Shown: in pieces, positions 57,701 to 64,000 of the stretch | Layout of the letters: each line of letters begins with the position of its first letter | Position numbering within the stretch: the first letter of the stretch is position 1 | Assembly (NCBI GenBank): GCA_963930655.1 | Contig: OZ005613.1 | Location: 15,384,501 to 15,448,500 of the forward strand | Source of the DNA: Myrica gale | Taxonomy: Eukaryota; Streptophyta; Magnoliopsida; Fagales; Myricaceae | Length of the DNA: 64,000 nt | Direction of reading: 5' to 3' | Position numbers and translations under genes: made by a program | Notes under the pieces: model-generated | Databases searched by the model: none | Told to the model about the DNA's origin: nothing | Seen by the model: only the letters and a program-made list of their open reading frames with translations

Positions 57701-58165
57701 GTTGTACAGCAGCTTGCTCATTCTTTGAACAGTTGAGCTTTCATGACCATTCCACTTCTTCTCGAGAGCTTTCCATCTTCGCTCAAAAATATTGTTTAAT
57801 TGGGCCGCCATTTTGTGGACTCGAGTGTCAATGGTATTATAGAGCATGGCATTGGAAAAGGTCAATCTAATATCAGCGGCAAACTCCTCTTTGTTAAAGT
57901 ACATATTCTTCTCCATTTTGGACTTTATTCTACCAAGATCCATGAGGTTGGATATAATCTTGAAATAATCTGGATTTTTCAATCCCACGGGATCCACTGC
58001 TCGGTTGAAAGCCCGACCATTTCAATTGGTCATCAGTGTCTTCAGAATCGGCGCCGAATAGTCCGAAGCCACACTAGGATCAAATTTTCGCCCTTTGTCA
58101 AATTTCTTTCCGCCATCAGAAGCATTTTCACAAGTCGTTCTTTCTTTTCTTTTCCTAGATAATGC
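54710..58165 (-). pseudogene. Broken GTE (BET-family) bromodomain gene
   Basis: On the minus strand, 58070-57700 encodes a plant bromodomain: DYSAPILKTLMTN, then an in-frame TGA, then NGRAFNRAVDPVGLKNPDYF, KIISNLMDLGRIKSKMEK, FAADIRLTFSNAMLYN and FERRWKALEKKW. A frame change follows (QLLSSAQVKETRVLRQ). After a 1-kb retroposon, exon-like pieces continue at 56243-56163 (CRNVACGPVNAKPPMC), about 56,071-56,011 (DSSSKRSFVTDLGATVDTSR), about 55,918-55,862 (CRAKRMLEFQLNTRDQDSEG), about 55,540-55,470 (LQLSPKRDLCVAMLRSRFAD), about 55,020-54,953 (NKADPASTTQQEKERFERKN) and about 54,812-54,710 (KIEAQINKERQREREAARAA). The last pieces match the C-terminal charged helix of GTE8-like proteins. The NET domain was not found. 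BET proteins bind acetylated histones. The stop in the bromodomain, the frameshift and the short C-terminus indicate a pseudogene, unless the TGA is a sequencing error. Confidence 0.75.
56479..57532 (-). mobile_element. Retroposon with 17-bp target-site duplication inside the GTE pseudogene
   Basis: ACGTTGACATATTACTT occurs exactly at 56462-56478 and 57533-57549. Read on the minus strand, the 1,054-bp insertion ends in a poly(A) run beside 56479. The 5' half is strongly CT-rich on that strand (57,070-57,360) with a tandem unit of about 137 bp marked by GAACAAAAAAGGGG (plus strand) at about 57,078 and 57,214. The 3' half is T- and G-rich. There is no reverse transcriptase or clear polymerase III promoter. 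Architecture and composition parallel the insertion at 5185-5885. Confidence 0.8.
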
Positions 58166-59330
58166 ACCGCGCGTTCGACTTCATGTTTGAAACTGTAATA
58201 CTAGTCGTCGTAATCATATTGAGAAACTGCGAGAATTGGAAGGTGGTCAGTTATGAGGCAGAGGTTTGATTCTAACCTCGATCCAAACCGTTCCGCAAAC
58301 TCTGGTTTAAAACCTAAATTCACTCCATCTCGAATCTTAAACACGAATCTGATGCAAATCCTCATCTAAAACCCTAATTAAAAAAGGCTAATCACAATTT
58401 TCTTAAAAACTAAATGATGATTTAAACACCAACTCTAATAGTTGATGAAACTGTGATTTACCAACGAACGAAAGAAAGCTGACCGATGAAAATCTGATAC
58501 TCATACGTACGTCCCTAAAATGAAATCGAAACAAGGAGAGAGCGAGTTAAAAATGTGCATGAATATGTTTGCCGCTTTGGATCTTGGAGGGAAACAGCGA
58601 ACTTTAAGTTAACATGAGTTGGATTGAGTACTTACCGTGCGCGCTGAGCTGGTTAGAGGTTGACGTCCTTCCCTTGTACACGCGTGACACAAGCATTGCA
58701 TAATGCTGATTTGAACGCCAAAACAAGAGAAGGTCAACGGAGAGGACTTCTGATTAAATGGCCTCTTCTCAAAGATCTCTTAAGCTATATTGGTAATTTT
58801 ATTTCCATGCTTTTTGATCGGTCCAAAAGACAAGCCCATTTAAGCTCTTTATTCTTCCTGGACAGCTGCTTACATTAATTTCCTTTTCGATTAAAAACAT
58901 AAAAAGCTTACAAAAAAAATGAAGATCATTAAAAAAATTCTTTGTTGTTGCCTTGGATTTACAGAAAAAAAAAAACAAAAGGTGGGATCTGAATCAGTAC
59001 TTAGAGTGATTAATTCTTGCATGGAGAGAGACTTAGAAACGAATATGCCTTCTGTGGCTTGAACAGAAATTCGTAGTTTAAGTTCACAAAATGTCTTTAT
59101 GGCTTTGACATGGGCAGTATGAATATATCATTTAGGATGAAATATACTCAATAGCATCAACACATATAAGTAAATATGTATAAAAAAATGTTTTTGACAG
59201 AAATGAGCCCCTATGCATCCGTCACTGCTCAGGAACAACTTTCAATTACTTTACGAGCTGTAGATACAATTTTGCTTATAATAAAATATATAGAGAAAAA
59301 AGCATAGAAAGGGAGAACGGGGTATCATGA
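58166..59330. other. Upstream side of the GTE pseudogene and anonymous DNA
   Basis: Possible first-exon or promoter sequence of the GTE-like locus lies near 58,190-58,640, but no start codon could be chosen. Beyond 58,650 no feature is recognised. Confidence 0.35.
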
Positions 59331-59334
59331 GGAG

Positions 59335-59545
59335 CCCCCAGGCCCAAAGCCCTTAAAACAAGAGATATGGGTTTCGGCCCATGTCACTAGTTTTTAAGGG
59401 ACTCAGGTTATTTCGGTTTGTAGGGCCAAGGCCCTCACAAATCAGCACAACGGGCTCTGGGCTTTACATACAAAAATGTTACATACCACTGAAATGGGCC
59501 CAATGCCTTCATAAACACAACCCGGATCTTCAGAACGTAGGGATT
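59335..59545 (-). repeat. GGCCC-rich dispersed repeat, copy 3 (inverted)
   Basis: Reverse-complement copy of 29035-29247, with shared CACTAGTTTTTAAGG, CGGTTTGTAGGGCCAAGGCC and ACAACCCGGATCTTC. It lies 0.7 kb from copy E of the unknown gene family, which is also on the minus strand, so the pair has the same relative arrangement as elsewhere. Confidence 0.8.
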
Positions 59546-59631
59546 AGAAAGTTCGTCAAATTAGAAGAAGAGCAAGGATTAGGTAAAGAAGAATCAGTTG
59601 CATTAGTAAGCAACAGAGGAAGAGACGAAGA

Positions 59632-59656
59632 AGAGAGAGAGAGAGAGAGAGAGAGA
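59632..59656 (+). repeat. GA microsatellite
   Basis: About twelve GA units in a purine-rich stretch. Confidence 0.85.
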
Positions 59657-60029
59657 GGAGAAGAACAGAGTATGGGGAATGAATGAATGAATGTTATTGA
59701 ATATTCGAATAGAATGAATAACATATTCGTACCAGATTCTAACTGCTAACTCGCTGTCATATAATTTCAACTGACTGCTGAATTTGATCAGCTAACTCAC
59801 TGGTATATTTCAGCCGCTAATGACGCCTACCGATCTCTACACAAGAAGCGAGAAAAAAAACAAAGTCTGAGAGAGGGATATATAAATTGTTAGGAAAACA
59901 GAGTTTCAGACTACTGCTCTTGACAGACACAGTGAAATGGGAACTGAAGAAATCCGAATGGAGGAAATAGGATTAGCAATTAAGAGAATTCTGCTATTTT
60001 GCTATTTTCCCTTCTGAGAGAACTCAACA

Positions 60030-60535
60030 ATCATCAAAAGACTTTATTGAATCATCCAAACAAAATACAGGGGCTGATCGCTTGGTCTAAAGAACAGAAT
60101 TTAAAAACATCAAACAGGTCTTTAAATCACAGCATGAAACAACGAGCAATCAACTCAGTTACTCAAGTATTACCATAGACATCGAAATGTCATCTGCCGA
60201 GCTATCTAGCCTTCTAGATCAAAAATTGTAAGCGAAATGTTAGTTTTTTCCGAACTTTCCTCGTCTTCGGATCATTAAGAGGTAAGAGTGAAAACGCCAC
60301 TGCCTCTATGTTGCTGATACAATTCTTTATCCTTTCCAGATCCTTCTCACATTGCGTGAGGCCACCTTGTAGCATTGACACTGCTTCTTTCCTTGGCATC
60401 TGCAATTCCGGAAGACTTGGATGACTCGCGATGGATTCCAAATGTGCAGCTACCATGACGAATTGATCAAGGAGTTGATAGAGAATTTGCTCGGGGAAAT
60501 TTTCAGAAAGTTCCTCTGGTGTGCTTTTTCTGTTT
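60030..60535 (-). pseudogene. 3' fragment of the unknown repeated family (copy E)
   Basis: On the minus strand, 60535-60214 keeps an open frame for the last third of the protein: NRKSTPEELSENFPEQILYQ, then LLDQFVMVAAHLESIASH, QLQ-like MPRKEAVSMLQGGLTQC and LLPLNDPKTRKVRKK. It ends at TGA/TAG near 60,214, with 3' UTR homology continuing to about 60,030 (matches 39,330-39,450). The 5' two thirds are missing. The break at about 60,535 coincides with a MULE-MITE terminal fragment. Confidence 0.8.
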
Positions 60536-60606
60536 GAAATTTGAAATTCAAGGACTAAACTGTTAAAAGTGTCAAAACTCAAGGACTAAATTGTTAAATT
60601 CCCTAA
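60536..60606. repeat. Terminal fragment of a Mutator-type MITE
   Basis: TTGAAATTTGAAATTCAAGG, then CTCAAGGACTAAATTGT and AAATTCCCT match the right arm of the foldback element at 23769-24118. Only one arm is present. It lies exactly at the truncation point of copy E. Confidence 0.65.
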
Positions 60607-60609
60607 AAT

Positions 60610-62840
60610 TAAAGATCATCATAAAAGATAAGATGAAAATTTAAAGTCCAAAGTAATAGAAATGTAACTGTAAGTAGAAATATTACCTTTTGAAAAATTC
60701 AGTTTATACCCTAACAACACTTAGAGGGGAAAATATGTGTTTTTCATCTAATTAATAAATCAATAACAATTTTAAAACATGTTCAAAACCTAGTGGGGCT
60801 TCCCTTGGTTTCACAAGGAAAATCCAAAAATTCAGCAATTTTTGAAATTTGCCGGAAATCGCTCGAACGCGCGTCAAACGCTTATCGAACTTGATTATCT
60901 TCTATTATCTAAAATTTTAACTGAGCGCTCGAGCGCTTGTCAAACGCTAGTCAAACGTGATGAATCTGTCTGAATTTTTGACACGAAATTTTACCAATAC
61001 AAAAATGCACTAATACCTTTGTTACATTAGGATGGTCAAGCTTGTGCCAAACGACAACCTCTTGTGTAAAAGCTGCTCTAAGAGAATTAAATATCAATTA
61101 TTTGATGCTATTGATTAAAACGCAAGATCGCTTATAGTGTTCAATGTGAAAACCGGAATCACTTCCTCAGTTTTATACTTTATAATAAGGTTTTGAAATA
61201 AATTTAAGAAGTAGGGTACTTTTTATTAAAAAAAACGAAATCACTTTTGAAATGAGGACATGGTACTTAATAATATTAAATAAATTTGTAGCTTTAATTT
61301 GAAAAGAACAATGGAAATATATATTTTTTAATAAATTTATTCCAAACTGACCAGTAGTACTTATTAATCTTCAAACATATATAATCAAGACCCCGTATGT
61401 ATAAGATTGGGCATAACATATATAGTCCGATCAATAGAGCTTAAAAATAGTATGAACTTGAATTTGCTGAGGAGCAAGTCCAGCTCTCTTTATTGCCCTT
61501 GTGAAGTAGGTAGCCTCCATTTGAATCTGCAACCGAAGAACACTCCAAGTGTGAAGTTAATGCAGCTCATCAACAAGCAAAAGTAGAACTATAGTTAAAG
61601 AATGTGGAAAAACATAACTCTAATTTGTCCTTTTTTTGGATTTTTTTTTAGTATTTTAGTTCTTAAATTTTTTTGTTCTGTTATTTCTTGTTTTAATCTT
61701 AAATTTTTTGTTTACTTTTTTATATGTTTTATATTCTGTTTATGTAGAGGTTATCTTAACTTTTGTTTAATTTAATAAGATAAGTATTAAGTAAAAAAAC
61801 TATAAAGAAAAACCTCGGCTTTTAAAAAAAAAAACATATATCGGCACGGTTAGGCCGGGTAACAGGAACCCAGTGTCAGTGTCGGTTCCACCGGAAAATT
61901 TCGGTGCGGTTGTGCAGCTCTAGTAAAATGTATTGGTATTTGTGTTTGAATTCTGAATATGTTAGATGATAATTTTATGATTGTATTTAAATCCTAAAAA
62001 AAATTTAAAAACAAACATAACCCTAATCGAGGACGAGGAAGCCGGAAACATGTCAAACGCACCGCTCATCGCATTCGCTGTTACTACATTACGAGCCACG
62101 TTGTGTCAATGTGACAATGTATTTGTTCCGGAACGCGCATCATTTACCGTTACAAAAGCGGCAATAAACCCACAGTATTTGTAGCTCTACTTTTTTTTTT
62201 CTTTGCATTTGTAGCTCTACTTTTCTTTTTTGGTGGAAATAACAATCTATTAACAGTAAACAATCCAAAAACAAACACAAAAATTGTGTTGGGTCAGACC
62301 CATTAAAATTTCAAATAGGAATATTTGATTGTTTAGAAAGCTAGTTATTGAAAAGTGGAGAAAAATAAAATTTGAATTAATATTATAATAATAAAAATAA
62401 AGTAAAAGATTATTTAATAATTCAAGCCCAAAATTTTGAGTATAAATATTTTGACAATCAAACCCTTAAAATACTGTTGAACGAGGTGCAAAAGTTCTGA
62501 CCAAGGACAGTACTATCGACGCCCGCCTGTCCCCCCCCCCCCCTTCCCTCCCCACAAATGGTTAAAAAATGAATTATGTCACTTTATAAACTTACCTCTT
62601 GTTAACCTCAATTTCTAACTTATTTTGACATTTTTCTTTTTTAGTAGAATATATATTGTTTAGGTAGATATTAGATTAAAAACTACAATTGATATTTCTC
62701 ACATTTCTCTTTTTCGTTCTAGGTTAAAGTATGAATAAGTTGAAAACAAACATGCTTTTATTAATGGGAAATTTAACAATTACTGCCAGTATTTTAATGA
62801 GATTTTTTTAAAAAAAAAAACTGACTAGATTTATAAAATT
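60610..62840. other. AT-rich intergenic DNA with a possible exon and MITE fragments
   Basis: On the minus strand, after GGTTGCAG, 61,526-61,440 reads IQMEATYFTRAIKRAGLAPQ, which looks coding, but no partner exon was found and I do not recognise it. Two GCTCGA(A/G)CGC phrases with GTCAAACGC lie about 60 bp apart near 60,870-60,950. 62,318-62,470 may be an AT-rich MITE. A run of about 13 C is at 62,531. No gene is called. Confidence 0.35.
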
Positions 62841-62847
62841 GATAAAT

Positions 62848-63408
62848 TATTGTCTGAGTTAAGACCACGCTTATAAAATCACTCCCCGGCACATTTAAGT
62901 CGAGATTTATAACATAATTGATGACATGACACGCCAAATATCAATATATGTTCATAGAGCATGTCAGGCGTCTTAAAATAAATAAAAATTATGTCTTTTA
63001 TAGTTAATAATGTTTATTTAATTTATGACTTTTGTTAACTTCATTTGCTTTAATTTTTTGTTATGATATTTTGGGATGTTTCAGGGTGGAAATTTTGGGT
63101 ATTAGGGTTTGACAAATATTATAATAATAAAAAAGTATGTGATGAATTTTTTATTATTAAATCTAAATTTTTGGGTCTAAATTATTGGGGCTCAAACAAG
63201 ACCATATTTCCTATTTATTTTTCAAACACGTGACATGAATGATATATTGAAACATGGCATGTCACGTCATCAATTCTTTTAGAAAATTTAGACGAAAATG
63301 TGACAAAGAGAATGATTTTTCAAGCATGGCTTAAAACTATAAAGTGATTGGTAAATTCTAGAAATCGAGGTATAGTTTTAAATCCCATATAAATCCAGAC
63401 AATTATTC
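62848..63408. mobile_element. Inverted-repeat element with a second MITE-like block in its centre
   Basis: The arm at about 62,848-62,975 (TTATTGTCTGAG, then AATTGATGACATGACACGCC) is the reverse complement, imperfectly, of 63,225-63,408 (GGCATGTCACGTCATCAATT, then CCAGACAATTATT). The loop holds an AT-rich block (63,086-63,210) resembling other AT-rich MITEs here (GGAAATTTTGGGTATTAGGG). No coding sequence was found. Confidence 0.55.
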
Positions 63409-63841
63409 TTAAATTTCTCTTTATTAATAATGTTATCAAATTTTATTTAATATGAGTTTTTATAATATTATGTTCAAGTTGGAGAGTCGCCCTCTCAAAA
63501 TTTTGCCTAGGAACTCAATTTATTTTATGGCTCCTGATTTCGATACTATGCAACAATCAACAAGAGACGAATGTTTCCAGAGAAACCTTATTTTAACAAA
63601 ATCGGAGGAGGGATAAGCTCCGTCAGGACTGGCAAAGAATATCACTTTCTTCCTTGGAACAACAAACGGCACAAAAGCCGGTGGAAGAATGTACCCCTCA
63701 GAGAAAAGATTTCAGAGGTATGCCAAGCAAGAATCTTGCAATTTCTTGGCTTGCCTTGACTATGAAGCATCCTCTTTACAACCCCAGAACCCTTTCTAGC
63801 CAACAGCCTTAGCAAGGAAAGAACCAAAACCTCCACGCTCT

Positions 63842-64000
63842 GCTATTTATAAGACCACTTCTTGCACAAAACACATGAATCAAGTACCAATCTTTCCTGC
63901 ATTGCACTTTTCTGGAGTCCTGAAAACTTCTACTTCTTTCCTATTCCAACAGCTTTTCATCCTAAACCATATTGTTCAGAGATGGCTGGTCAGCAAATGA
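63842..64000 (+). CDS. Possible 5' end of a further gene, cut by the window edge
   Basis: CTATTTATAAG at 63,842 is a good TATA box, followed by about 130 bases without ATG in good context, then GAGATGGCTGGTCAGCAAATG at the edge, which starts MAGQQM from ATG 63982. Too little remains to identify the product. An upstream ATG at about 63,876 (ACACATGAATC) gives only a short frame. The promoter-like layout is the main support. Confidence 0.35.
   Translation, partial: AIYKTTSCTKHMNQVPIFPALHFSGVLKTSTSFLFQQLFILNHIVQRWLVSK

Overview
The window is nuclear DNA from a flowering plant, almost certainly a eudicot. The evidence is GT-AG introns, an AT-rich intergenic background, plant-type ribosomal-protein promoter motifs, and plant families of LINE, Mutator, CACTA, hAT, Copia and Gypsy elements. 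No CRISPR array, operon, rRNA gene or convincing tRNA gene is present. Exons were assembled by eye from reading frames and splice sites and have no transcript support.

Layout. (1) 1-5,000: a complete three-exon gene for ribosomal protein eL32, flanked by two copies of a dispersed repeat in the same orientation. (2) 5,185-5,885: a poly(A)-tailed retroposon with target-site duplications. (3) 6,357-20,893, minus strand: an 11-exon gene for a Prp39-type U1 snRNP splicing factor with a long C-terminal tail that becomes glutamine-rich. Its introns hold several truncated LINEs in sense orientation. (4) 21,000-26,000: AT-rich DNA with MITEs and a broken RNase H domain. (5) 26,400-39,300, with outliers at 43,400, 53,100-54,500 and 60,000-60,500: a repeated gene family that I cannot assign to any known family. 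One copy is intact (38,082-39,305) and at least eight others are pseudogenes or fragments on both strands. (6) 33,800-37,100: a short hAT element, a Gypsy gag/protease remnant and a CACTA remnant whose end carries many palindromic repeats. (7) 40,090-46,528: two gene-capturing transposons, a Pack-MULE carrying a PPR-protein fragment and a hAT element carrying the first coding exons of a gene resembling SHH1, an RNA-directed DNA methylation factor. (8) 47,550-50,950: a three-level nest, with a solo LTR inside a CACTA element inside a Mutator mudrA-like pseudogene. (9) 54,700-58,170, minus strand: a broken GTE (BET-type) bromodomain gene interrupted by a second retroposon. (10) 60,600-64,000: AT-rich MITE-bearing DNA, ending at what may be the first codons of a further gene.

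Only eL32, the Prp39-like gene and the intact member of the unknown family look functional. The two housekeeping genes (translation and splicing) are unrelated neighbours. The rest is transposon turnover and local duplication. The most novel features are the unrecognised amplified family with its associated GGCCC-rich repeat, and the transposons carrying host exons. Several insertions are dated relative to each other by exact target-site duplications or by collinear paralogous copies.
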